A stretch of DNA of 64,000 nucleotides from Brettanomyces bruxellensis (taxonomy: Eukaryota > Ascomycota > Pichiomycetes > Pichiales > Pichiaceae), in contig NC_054688.1 of the NCBI RefSeq assembly GCF_011074885.1, forward strand, positions 496,001-560,000, given 5' to 3'. This document shows positions 41,701 to 51,900 of the stretch, in pieces (positions within the stretch are counted from its first letter, which is position 1; every line of letters begins with the position of its first letter). The notes beneath the pieces were generated by a model that did not search any database, was not told the origin of the DNA, and worked only from the letters and a program-made list of their open reading frames with translations. The position numbers and the translations under genes are program-made.

Positions 41701-43201
41701 CAACCTGATCGTCAGCAAGCAATGCTGCTTCGTCGCAACTTAATGGTGCTTCCTCTGACTCTAGATCGGCAAATATTTGAAAACGCGGATCATAAAGTTC
41801 CATAAGAGGGTCATCATTCAAAGTTCGATGATTCAAGCAGTAATCCACATACAACATGGGCCGTCTTGAGAAAACTCACGCTCCTTGAATAAACATGACT
41901 GCCAAATCGCAAATCTCCCGGAGTGTTTGGAACAAAGACATGAGAGCCAAAAGNGTTTGGATCAAATCCTAAATATATTTCCTTCATTACCTCTAGTGTG
42001 AAGCTTGGGTAAGTAATCCGGGGGTTGAGTAACAACGCAATATTCGCCAAAAACATGTATATCCTTTGCCTTCAATGGAGTCTTCACTCCCAGTGCCATT
42101 ACTGGACTTAGTGTCAATGCTCTTCTGGTAGAGGTGGTTGCGTATAAAGATAGAATATGACGCTGCCTCTTTCCAAAATGCGTTAGGAACTTTTCCAGCC
42201 TGTAACATAGCACGAGTGTCATTCATTATTGTCAAATTCAACCGTTCTGCAACACCGTTGGATGCCGACATGTATCCTGAGGTCGTATGATGTTCCACAC
42301 CTTTTCGCTCAAGAAGTGTCTTCATTGCAGCGTTCAGGTATTCAGTGCCCTTATCAGAATAGAGTTTGTGCACTCTGTACCCTTGTTCGCTGAACTGATT
42401 TTCCACCCAATCCAAGTATTTGGCGACCGCCGCGGTAACATCATTCTTATGAGCCAGGAAGTAAATTGTAGTGAACTTCGTAAACTGGTCCTTGAAAGTA
42501 ACAAAGTAACCTTGGTCGCCTTTCTTAGCGTGCAGATTGACAACACAAACATCTGTATAAACCATATCAAACGGTACTGGGCGCAAATAATAATCACGAG
42601 AATATTCGACTGCATCAGCACGTCTCGCTTTTGCCCGTAAGCATCTTGCGCAACCATGATCCGCTGTGTGCTTTAGCTCATTTTTCTCCTCCTTGGAAAC
42701 AGAGATCGTTCCGTGAGAGATAGAGTCTCGAATCAGCTTTGTATTGGCATGTCCTAGTTTTAAATGTAAATTATTGATTGCCATTTGACCACCGCCAACA
42801 ATGAATTGGTTGTAGTCGCCAGGAATATACCATAGCTTGTCGATTTGAATAAGCTGTATGCACTCTTCACCAACATTTAGAACCTTCGAATAACTTTGAG
42901 AAGTAGTTCCGAAGTCATGATGATAGATTTGAGTACTGCACTCTGGACATTTGTTTATATCGTCTTCTGAAAGAATAGTTGGGGCACCCTCGTAATAATA
43001 AGCATCAACTGAGAGTAAATTTCCAGTATAATTAAAGATCAACCTGCCTAGACCCTCTAGATTTTTCGTTGAATGATCGTAGGCTATTGATTGAATATTG
43101 TCGGATTCTGTAAGTGGTACAAAATCATGTAACCATTCCTTGTGCCCGGTAAGACTAATTCCCGCTCCTCCATCAATAAGTATAAGATTAGACGAAACTC
43201 G
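38731..43201 (-). pseudogene. Copia-type Pol polyprotein, interrupted
   Basis: The domains run in order. They are a protease-like start (LILIDGGAG, near 43150), integrase with an HHCC region (LGH..., ADHGCARC) and D, D, E residues (VYTDVCV, LYSDKGTEY, GVAERLN), a long Ser/Asp-rich spacer (41.8-40.4 kb), reverse transcriptase (FDVQTAYLNS; FVDDIIIG) and RNase H (LLVDNKSAIDT). Register changes fall near 42090 (GGG), 41980 (GAAA), 41859 (GGCCC), 40130 (TTTTTCCCC) and 38940 (TTTTT). Each is a single-base shift, after which the conserved sequence carries on. As written the gene is non-functional, but the pattern could equally be consensus error. I give no corrected version. Confidence 0.88.
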
Positions 43202-44195
43202 GTAAGTTCTTACCTGACATCGGAACACCTCCCAATAATTCAAGATCAGATATGACGTTGTGATTATTCAAGTTGAAGTTGTGAACATTTTTCTTCTCGG
43301 GTGAGTCCTTCTTCGATTGACTCTGCCCTTTAGATTGACCGTGCTTCGAAGAATATTGCTTTTGTTTGTTGTGTGTGCCGCTAGAGTCGGTCTGAGAATG
43401 GTAAAGACCCTTCAATAAGTATTTTGGGATCTGAACCTCCTCCCTGTTAGGGACACGTTGGATCTTGACCTCCTTAATGATCCACTCCTTAAATTCAGTT
43501 AGTGTAGTAACTTGATTGAGTTCGTTTCGATCGTTCTCGCACAACTTAACAACACCTGGTTTCAATGCCTCTAGGATATCATCATCATCGACTTTGTAAC
43601 CGTCGCTCTTAATAGCATTAATAAAGTCATCGATTAGATTAAAGTAGTCCAAAAAGGGTTTGGTATAATCTTCATACCGAAGTTTTGCAAGGGCCTTAAG
43701 ATAAGACTGCTTGCTATGCTTAATAGTCGAGTGTCGGTCACGTAAAAGATTCAACATCTTTGCTGCGGATGGATACTTGCCGTGAGATTTCCTATAGTAA
43801 TCTCTCAACATAACATAAACAGAGCCATCGTTTGTTTGTTTCAAAGTCTCGTTCGTGAATAACTCCTCTTCGTCAGAGACGGAGTCATATTTCTGTTCTG
43901 CAAAGTTAGCACAGACCTGCTCATAACCATAGTCCTTTAGAGCACTTCTAAGCTCACTTAAGTAGCGAATGAACACCATAGGACTACATTGTCCATCTTC
44001 GTCCCGCAAAAAATGAATAGCAGGGACAACACTTTCCTTAACCGTCTTTCTGATTTTCTCAGGGTCAAGACGCTTAACAGCGAGATCCTGATGAATCAAC
44101 TTCAAAGTTTCATTAGTATTGNTTATAGCCCTAACAAGGCTACGAAGAAGTTCTGATGATTGAGAAGATTCGGTTGAATTGGAAGCTGAGTACAT
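43188..44195 (-). CDS. Copia-type Gag protein
   Basis: About 335 residues from the ATG at 44193-44195 (MYSASNSTESSQSSEL). The frame is open for another 99 codons upstream, but without ATG, and that part is taken as leader. The product is helical and charged in the middle (SYLKALAKLRYEDYTKPFLDY region), with a basic Lys/Ser/Gln-rich end. No CCHC knuckle is seen, as in Ty1 Gag. One N falls at 44122. The frame ends at TAA 43188-43190, just after a +1-type slip motif that leads into pol. Confidence 0.8.
   Translation of the reverse strand: MYSASNSTESSQSSELLRSLVRAIXNTNETLKLIHQDLAVKRLDPEKIRKTVKESVVPAIHFLRDEDGQCSPMVFIRYLSELRSALKDYGYEQVCANFAEQKYDSVSDEEELFTNETLKQTNDGSVYVMLRDYYRKSHGKYPSAAKMLNLLRDRHSTIKHSKQSYLKALAKLRYEDYTKPFLDYFNLIDDFINAIKSDGYKVDDDDILEALKPGVVKLCENDRNELNQVTTLTEFKEWIIKEVKIQRVPNREEVQIPKYLLKGLYHSQTDSSGTHNKQKQYSSKHGQSKGQSQSKKDSPEKKNVHNFNLNNHNVISDLELLGGVPMSGKNLPSFV
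43196..43202 (-). promoter_or_regulatory. Candidate +1 frameshift site, copia-type gag-pol
   Basis: On the minus strand CCG AGT T lies three codons before the gag stop. A +1 slip here enters the pol frame just upstream of the protease motif. The motif differs by one base from the known Ty3 +1 site GCG AGU U, and CCG is among the codons reported to allow +1 slips in yeast. The frames overlap from about 43264 to 43188. Confidence 0.5.
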
Positions 44196-44513
44196 GTTGG
44201 TAAATTGAACAGTAGTGCCTGATAATATTTGCAAGTAGTTGAGAAGATTTTGCAATTGTAAATCTGTGAATTTTAGAGGTATTAGGCTAGATCTTAATCC
44301 TAGGTAGCACAAAAGTATTATGCAACTAAGAAAAATCCTCTGTCGACCTAAATTGACCAATGAGAAATTTTCCCACACGGTGCAATAAAACCGTATGAAA
44401 AATTTGTTAGTGAAAATTCCCTGGAAAGGGTTAATTCTCGCCGATCCGAAATGAAAGAGTATTTGAAAAACTAATAGTGTCGCGAACCACAATTCTTATG
44501 CAAAACTGAGTAT

Positions 44514-44529
44514 CCTGTCTGTGACGCCA
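44514..44529 (-). other. Copia-type primer-binding site
   Basis: Directly after the 5' LTR, the element strand reads TGGCGTCACAG, complementary to a tRNA 3' end TGACGCCA. The tRNA is not identified. It is not the initiator type used by Ty1. Confidence 0.55.
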
Positions 44530-45088
44530 TGTCAGAGTATATAAATCCCGTGTGACATTTGTATCTACTTAATTGCTCACATATCTCTGTGCCGTAGCAC
44601 TACCGAGCGCGCAGATGCCCAAGGTTATGAACGGGATTGGCCATATAGTTCGGATATAGAAAAGACTTCTGTTGCATAGAATGACCCCCATAACAAAATA
44701 GGGTCCTTACGAACACGTTTGTAATCCAGCGAGAACCCGAAGGTTACTCTTGGTTTCAGCTGAAGGTTCACTTCAAGATGGATTTCCTTATATGAATATG
44801 TATTGCAAATTACACAATAAAGTCGTCGTCCCTTCTAAGAGACACATAGTATATAAGGAAAAAGTAGTACATACATATAAGAGATATTTTTCCGCAGAAG
44901 TGGAATAGGTCATTCTCAGCCGAAAGTAGATTAGGGAGAAATTTATTTCACAGGAAAAATTTCCCCGCGAATTATTTCTTCTATCTGTCTGAACATTAAT
45001 TTGATTCACATATTATAAATCAAATACCAGTTGAACCTTTATGCGTTATTAACATATGAAACATTATTATAACTCATAGGTTCCGACA
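44530..45088 (-). repeat. Copia-type 5' LTR (559 bp)
   Basis: Same length and ends as the LTR at 38187-38745. By reading, no difference is seen apart from the N in the other copy. It directs transcription of the element leftward. Confidence 0.93.
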
Positions 45089-45161
45089 AATAGATTATTA
45101 AGATTGTTATCTGATACTTCTCGTATCCTTTCATATCTCTTATCTCATAGCTATCTATGAA
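45089..45161. repeat. 73-bp duplicate of 37898-37970
   Basis: This stretch abuts the 5' LTR of the copia element and repeats the segment 217 bp left of its 3' LTR, with one mismatch. The two copies diverge after CTATGAA. The 45159-45163 GAATC overlaps its end and is the target duplication of the adjacent solo LTR. Confidence 0.85.
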
Positions 45162-45163
45162 TC

Positions 45164-45773
45164 TGTCGGACATATGAGAATATTACCTAGTATTAGGTAA
45201 TCTATTATTATATGTCATTAGATTTATTTGTTTTGAGATCTGAACTTATTCTAAAATAACGAAGATTTAGAATAATATCTAATAGAGACAATCCTGGATA
45301 AAATGCACTAACTGTGTATGTTAGGGAATCAGCAGAAAAATAATTATGCGCGATCATAATTCTGTTTCTGAGAATTAAATCTTTTTTTTTATTATGTATG
45401 ATTACCTCACTTTATTTTCCTTTTTATTTTTACTTTACTTTACCTCTTTTTATATAACTTGTTTCTTCTACGAAGGGACGAGACCCGATAGCCTATTTTG
45501 CAATACAACTAGTTCGACTCCACTTTGATGGTAACAGAGTAAAGGAAGTAAATTCATTTTCTTCTATGGTGATACATACACAATTGTTAGAATGTTAAAG
45601 GCATTAACATTATCACACAGACCACTTGGTACATTTATATCCACCCACTTAGGTAACCGACCTTACAATTGTCTGAATCTCCCCGACTGCTAGGTTCTTA
45701 TTAGTTCTATTAAAGAAGGAGTTTGATAGCTAAAGCCCGGGAGTAACTCATAAGGTCTCTCTTAACTCCGACA
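45164..45773. mobile_element. Solo LTR of a second LTR-retrotransposon family (610 bp)
   Basis: The segment begins TGTCGGACAT and ends CTCCGACA. It is flanked by a perfect 5-bp duplication GAATC (45159-45163 and 45774-45778). Its ends resemble those of the copia LTR nearby, but the interior is different. It contains no coding sequence, so it is read as an LTR left after LTR-LTR recombination. Orientation cannot be fixed. Confidence 0.8.
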
Positions 45774-45778
45774 GAATC

Positions 45779-45834
45779 TGTCGGAACCTATGAGTTATAA
45801 TAATGTTTCATATGTTAATAACGCATAAAGGTTC
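45779..45834 (-). repeat. Inverted 56-bp fragment of the copia LTR
   Basis: TGTCGGAACC...AAGGTTC equals the first 56 bases of the element strand of the 38187-38745 LTR, written here on the minus-LTR orientation reversed. It abuts the start of another LTR in the opposite direction, giving a head-to-head junction. Confidence 0.8.
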
Positions 45835-46384
45835 TGTCAGAGTATATAAATCCCGTGTGACATTTGTATCTACTTAATTGCTCACATATCTCTGTGCCGT
45901 AGCACTACCGAGCGCGCAGATGCCCAAGGTTATGAACGGGATTGGCCATATAGTTCGGATATAGAAAAGACTTCTGTTGCATAGAATGACCCCCATAACA
46001 AAATAGGGTCCTTACGAACACGTTTGTAATCCAGCGAGAACCCGAAGGTTACTCTTGGTTTCAGCTGAAGGATCACTTCAAGACGGATTTCCTTATATGA
46101 ATATGTATTGAAAATTACACAATAAAGTCGTCGTCCCTTCTAAGAGACACATAGTATATAAGGAAAAAGTAGTACATACATATAAGAGATATTTTTCCGC
46201 AGAAGTGGAATAGGTCATTCTCAGCCGAAAGTAGATTAGGAAGAAATTTATTTCACAGGAAAAATTTCCCCGCGAATTATTTCTTATATCTGTCTGAACA
46301 TTAATTTGATCCACATATTATAAATCAAATACTAGTTGAACCAATATGAGCCATTAACATAGAAAAAATTGCTATAACTCATAG
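45835..46384 (-). mobile_element. Older copia-type LTR, truncated by 9 bp
   Basis: It matches the 559-bp LTR from its TGTCAGAG end, but carries scattered substitutions, especially beyond 46330, and lacks the last nine bases (GTTCCGACA). The sequence decay shows that it is older than the full-length element. Confidence 0.85.
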
Positions 46385-46702
46385 TAAAAATAAAAAGGAA
46401 AATACAGTAAGGTAAAAATCATTCATAATAAGAAGAAAATTTAATTCTTAGAAACGGGACTTATTCATCTCGCATACTTATTTTTTTGCGGATTTCCTAA
46501 CAAACGCAGTTACATTTTAACCCGGATTATCGCTAATAAATATTATCCTCGATCATCATTATCTAAGAATATGTTTGGATTACAAACATAATATTTGTAC
46601 CTTCCTAATATATTTGCGACAGCTATTATTTTATAGTACATATATAAACAAGTTTATTAACAAGCATAAATAAATAAATAAATAAATAAAACCAAAACAC
46701 TA
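46385..46702. other. MCP2 3' flank
   Basis: About 320 bp of AT-rich spacer with a TAAA repeat at 46668-46688. No gene seen. Confidence 0.4.
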
Positions 46703-48568
46703 TTATGCATGATGAATATGTATTGTATTTTGCGTTTTTTGGAGTAATTGCTTAACAGAAAACGCAAAATCAAAGATATGTAACTGCAGTCTTCTATTGT
46801 AATATTTTGACCAAGCTCTTATATTCTCAAAGAGCCATTTTAATGACCATTTTTTATTATCTCTATTGCTCCTCGACAAATCATCATCAAGCACAGTTTT
46901 AGCACAATATGTGGCCATAATGAAAAAGGTTCTTTCATTTCCTAAAGGGTTTTGAAGGGATTCATCCAGATGACGCACAAGATCATTTGTTTTAAAAATA
47001 AGAAGCACTATCCTGGGAACAGAGGCCAATAAAGACATCAAATCCAATATCATTCCATCATCCATTAATAACTCTCTCATATTATCAATTTCTTCCTGAC
47101 TTCGCCCACTCTCAATATCACCCGACGTAGCGTGCTTCAAGTCTCTTCCTGTTAGTGCCGCTGCCAAGATTGGATATTTTTCATCACTAATATGAGCGAA
47201 TCGCTTACCATACTTGCGCATAAGATCAGGCTTCTTGTCAAGCATAGCCAACCAAAATCGAGCATAATCCACTTTCATACTTTGGGGTATTGTTCGATAT
47301 AATCCATGATCATAAAGAACAATCTCAAAATTATGTCCATATTTAGGCTTATCCAGGGCTCTAATAGCAAGATTACCATGATGAGGATCACAATGAACAA
47401 AACCAGATTGGAAAATCATGTTATTAAATATGTGAGACAAACAAGACGACACTTCAGAACGGGAAATTTTGTGTTTATCCATATAAGTGAGGTTATCCAA
47501 CCTAGCTCCTCCAACAAACTCCATTATAAGAATTCTTTGCTTGGACGAATAAACCTTTGGAATACGAAGCGCTGTTAATTCGCGGTATGGCTTGAAATAT
47601 TCATTGGTTTGTTTGGCATTCCGAGCCTCATTTCTAAAATCTAACTCAACGTAAATCGAGCTCTGTAATTCATCTCCAAGCCATGTTAATGGATACTGGG
47701 GAAAAACCTTGTACATAAGGTTAAATACCGTACGAGTTAACCAAACATCAAGAGGAACAAACTTTGCCAAAGATGGGTGCTCAACTTTCACTGCAACCTG
47801 AACTCCGTTAGATTTGAGTTTGGCAATATGAACTTGTGCCAATGAAGCTGTGCCTATTGGATTATGATCAAATTCAGAAAAGTAATCTTCTACCTTAATA
47901 CCAGTATCATGCTCAAACATATCTTTGATGTCATCAAACGACGATTGGGGACATTCATCTTGCAAGGGAATCATGGTTTCGGTCCATTCAATGGGTAAGA
48001 GATAAGTCATGGCTCCTAAATGCTGACCAATTTTAATGTAAATTCCTCCATTTGTTCTAAGTGCATCTAATGTTATTATTGCCGCTTTTTTATGAGTTTT
48101 AGAGAGAGAGTTCTGGTACTCTTCTTCGGATGGAAATTTTTTCCTTAATGTATAAAGGTAAAGGCTGAAGCACCTTGTAGTTGCCATGGCAACAACACCA
48201 ACACGCTTCGCAATCAAGCATGAGTCATAAATTCCATGTCGGAATTTTTTACTTAAGAGAATACCAGCAAAAAGGAGTGTAAGAACTGTATATCCAAAGT
48301 AATGTCTAGAGCGTCTCTTCTTATTAGAAAAATGTGATGATGGAAGGCCGTTTTCTAATGCCAAATTTGAATTTGAACACTTTGAAACAGATGAAAAATA
48401 GCTGTGAAAATGAATGAACGCGGCATTACTATTAAACGAAGATTGTACTGGATTTCTAGGCTGACCTGACGCATGAGGAAAGAAAGTTGAACTAACAGTT
48501 GAAAAACTCTTGACTGATGTAATTATACGAGGGCGTACCACAACTTGCCTGACAATGAAATGGTACAT
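46703..48568 (-). CDS. MCP2: ADCK1-type atypical kinase, mitochondrial Mcp2/Cqd2
   Basis: The ATG at 48566-48568 gives 621 residues, and the frame continues upstream without another ATG. The start (MYHFIVRQVVVRPRIITSVK) is basic and amphipathic, a mitochondrial presequence. One membrane segment follows (YTVLTLLFAGILL, about residue 95). The ABC1/UbiB kinase-like domain shows KIGQHLGAM (the KxGQ inhibitory motif), VAVKVEHP, the catalytic-loop FVHCDPHHGN and LYDHGLYR. The family is that of Coq8; the DHGLYR form and length fit Mcp2 (Cqd2, ADCK1). Mcp2 acts in the inner mitochondrial membrane on lipid homeostasis and CoQ distribution. Confidence 0.85.
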   Translation of the reverse strand: MYHFIVRQVVVRPRIITSVKSFSTVSSTFFPHASGQPRNPVQSSFNSNAAFIHFHSYFSSVSKCSNSNLALENGLPSSHFSNKKRRSRHYFGYTVLTLLFAGILLSKKFRHGIYDSCLIAKRVGVVAMATTRCFSLYLYTLRKKFPSEEEYQNSLSKTHKKAAIITLDALRTNGGIYIKIGQHLGAMTYLLPIEWTETMIPLQDECPQSSFDDIKDMFEHDTGIKVEDYFSEFDHNPIGTASLAQVHIAKLKSNGVQVAVKVEHPSLAKFVPLDVWLTRTVFNLMYKVFPQYPLTWLGDELQSSIYVELDFRNEARNAKQTNEYFKPYRELTALRIPKVYSSKQRILIMEFVGGARLDNLTYMDKHKISRSEVSSCLSHIFNNMIFQSGFVHCDPHHGNLAIRALDKPKYGHNFEIVLYDHGLYRTIPQSMKVDYARFWLAMLDKKPDLMRKYGKRFAHISDEKYPILAAALTGRDLKHATSGDIESGRSQEEIDNMRELLMDDGMILDLMSLLASVPRIVLLIFKTNDLVRHLDESLQNPLGNERTFFIMATYCAKTVLDDDLSRSNRDNKKWSLKWLFENIRAWSKYYNRRLQLHIFDFAFSVKQLLQKTQNTIHIHHA

Positions 48569-48977
48569 TATTATTATGACATTAGAACAAATAGCTAACA
48601 ATGTATAGGCGTTAGGAAGAAATTTAAGTGTTATAAAATCAGTAGATCATGTTAATTCGGGTGCAGTAGTTAACAAACCCCAACCCCAGAAAAAATTAAC
48701 TGCACATAATTCGCTACAAACAAATTTTTGGCGGTGCAAACTGTCAATCCTTGTACCATGAAATATTCAGGGGAACGAATTATATATATGAGAATTCAAC
48801 ATTCATTATAGAAAACCAATTCTTAAGTTATTAAGCGCATATAATAAGAAAAAAAAAGTCTCAACATGTAGTAATATACTATGATAATTAAAAAGAATAT
48901 ATTCAACATTCAAATGCTTATAAATACTGTACTTCAACCGAAGCCCATTAATAACGGGAAATATATAAAAAAGAATG
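48569..48977. other. MCP2 promoter / HAP1-like 3' flank
   Basis: About 410 bp, AT-rich, with TATATATAT near 48780 and an A9 run near 48850. Short frames are not protein-like. Confidence 0.4.
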
Positions 48978-51900
48978 TCATGGGTCAGTAAACTGTAAAT
49001 GTAAATTTGAAAGACCAGACAAATGATTGTCGTCATCCGTGAGTTGATCATTAATACCACTATTGCTATTTTCTCTACTGGTAACTTCATCAAGTTGTGA
49101 ATTGAGGTCAACGTTAGTGAAATCAATTTCGTTTAATGAATTGTAAGCATTACCGACAAACATATTGGCGCCCGATGTGCTTGAAAGTAAGGGACCTGAA
49201 ATATTTGTCCTGGTAGATGCTTCGGCTGGATATAAACCTAGACTTGGCGAATTATTATCGATGGTCAACTTTGGAGCACCATTATAAGAAATGGTATCGA
49301 AAGCATCACCTAGCAGCCCCGAATCACCATCCGGAAAGTCATAAAAGAAGTCGTCTCCAAAGAAATCATCCATTTGGGGATTCGCCTGAAATCCATTCGC
49401 GAGACCGTGCGTAATATTTTGGGATGAAGGATCTTGAATATCACTCCCAACAGAATTGTGAGGTTGTATTTCTCCTCTCATCTGTGACTCACTATGTTGC
49501 ACTGATATTTTCGGTTGCTGTTGTTTATCATTGCTCAAGTGCATATCCCGGTGAAAGGTCTGTTTGTAACGGCGACACGGAATCACATTTGTATCAGCAT
49601 AATCTGTAACAGGAGGTAATTTTGATGTACCAAAAGCTATTTCAAATGCGCTAGTAGGTCCATTTTTCAGAACAGTTGGATGGACATTAGGCGAATCTTG
49701 AGACTGTTGCAGCTGTTGTAATTCGTGCGATTTCTGAAGTTGTATTTGATGGTCTCTTGATATTAAATTCCTCCGCTCATCAGGATTATTACCAGAAGCA
49801 TCCTTAACCAAGTTGAAACCAACACCGAAAAGCTTCTTTGAATGAACTAAAATGTTATAGAAAAACTTTACCATCTTTTTCAATCTCCATGCATAATAAT
49901 ATGATCCAGTAAGACTTTCCAACTTTTCCAAAAATGTCTTTAGGTATCGGAACATTCTACTAAGTAACTCATCTTTGTCTATCCCATTTTTTTGAATAAT
50001 ATCAGCAATAAGTGGTGAATTCTGCTGAAGTCGAAGTATTAAAGATATGAGAAACTCATGTGACCTATGATTTAAAATCAACAAATATGGATACGTAATC
50101 AACTCGGAACCACAGTTAGATAAATTCTTGCTGGTATTTCCGAGAAGCTGGATAAAAGCATTGAAATTATCAACCGCAAGCAAAAGCGTTCCCTCAAAAT
50201 ATGTTGTGATATACTGTTTTTGTTTGGCAATTCCTGTCAAAGTGCTCGATTTATCAGCAATAAGACGGTTGAACTTCTGCTCATGATTAATAAGAAGGAG
50301 ATAATTCAAAGCAAAGAGCATGGATTTAATAATAAGATAAAGACGCAACTTGTAAACTCGTACGGACTTACCAAATCTAGTATCTGAAAGAGAGATTCTG
50401 GACCGCAGATTGAGAGACTTTAACTTTTCATCATCATCTCTTTTCAAGAGAAAAGCTGTATTAAGTCCTAATCTCGACTTCTCTGATATCAAATCAAGCA
50501 GTTTGTTCATGATCTTTGCAATAGCCCTAGTAGATGATGGTTGATCAACACGCATTAAAGAGCTCATGGCCATGTAAAGTAAATGGTAAACTGCAATAGA
50601 ATCTCTGAAGTTGTTCACCACTATCTGTTCCTTTTCCAAGGCGACACCATAAAATGCTTTTTCTAGAACTCCCTGTTCAACACCACCCGGAAGTCTACTA
50701 TCCCAAGTTTTGTTCACGGAGCCAAGAGTTGGATCCAAATCTAACTCAATTGGAAGTCCCTTTTTATAATCACCCATACTTAAATTACATTCAATGCTGA
50801 GGTATAGGAGGCCATACCACAACTTCCTCCATAGGTGCCTTTTTCTGAATAGCCTAGAATTTGCAATTGGATCGACTGATGAATAAAAATTCCTAAAATT
50901 AAGTGGATCCCTATTAAGACCAATTGTGCGACCAAGTTGTACTAACATTGCCATAAAATTTGGAGAATTAATGCTTGGTGCCTCATATGAAAGATCCCCG
51001 CTTAAATCATTCACACTTTTTAATGAGCCGGTCTTTTTCTTCTTACGTTTGCCTTCATTAGAACCACCATCTGTAAACGTATCATCAACATCAAAACCAT
51101 CTTCAGGAGCAAGAATATTGTAAATCTTCAAATACAGACCTACTTGGAAAATAACCAACGAGGGCTTGCCCATTAACTTGGCGCTAGAAAATACTTCCTT
51201 AACCATATCAACCAAAACCATGGTGACCAAATTCTCTGGCTTCATTAAAATTTTATCCTCTGGAGATAAGTTATTGCTAATTTTACTAGGAAGGGACAAC
51301 CAACTTAACCTGATAATGATCAACATTAAACAAACACTTAGAAACTCCTCACAATAATGGGTTCCAATATTTCGTATTGTTATGCGTTGAACATCCAAAT
51401 CTCTGGGTCCGATGATTGATGCCATACAAATTCTGAAGCTTTCTTCATCGAGATATGGCATCTGCAGGTAAAGCTTTTCAAAGAATCGGTCAATTAACAA
51501 CCAAACAACTTTTCTCCCCGGAAGATATTTTTCAATAATCGAAAGAACCTCTTCTGTATTATTATAGTTTAGTCCCTTGACCTCTGAGGGTGACAATTTC
51601 TTTAATCGCTTTATTCTATGTGATGTAGAACCTTCAGAAAAAGTTCTCTTTTTCGAAAATTCCTCTTTGCCATGGAGTGAGGATGAAAATGAAACAGTTG
51701 CATCTGAAAAGGAAGAATTAGATGCGGCCTCATTTTTAATGGGACATTTCTGGACCTTTCGAGTCTTACCAGAATCTGACGGATTATTCTTCAAACTTTC
51801 TTGATCTTTTGGCAGCTTTATTGGTTCTGGACTTTTTGGAGAACAAATAACAGTAGGAGGCGTCTTGTAACATACATCGTCACATTCTTGCTTTGAATTG

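Larger units (their letters stand above)
38187..45088 (-). mobile_element. Ty1/copia-type LTR retrotransposon with broken pol
   Basis: The 6902-bp element has matching 559-bp LTRs, a primer-binding site at 44514-44529, gag and pol. Integrase precedes reverse transcriptase, the order of the Ty1/copia group (Pseudoviridae). The pol frame changes register five times, each at a homopolymer run, and there are three N positions within the element. Flanking 5-mers (GGAAC left, AATAG right) do not match, so no target duplication is seen. The ends may have been exchanged by recombination, or the copy may be misassembled. Confidence 0.92.

Noticed and set aside
48569..48601. Upstream start for MCP2 at 48601
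   Set aside because: The codon there is TTG; the first ATG (48566-48568) gives a proper mitochondrial presequence.
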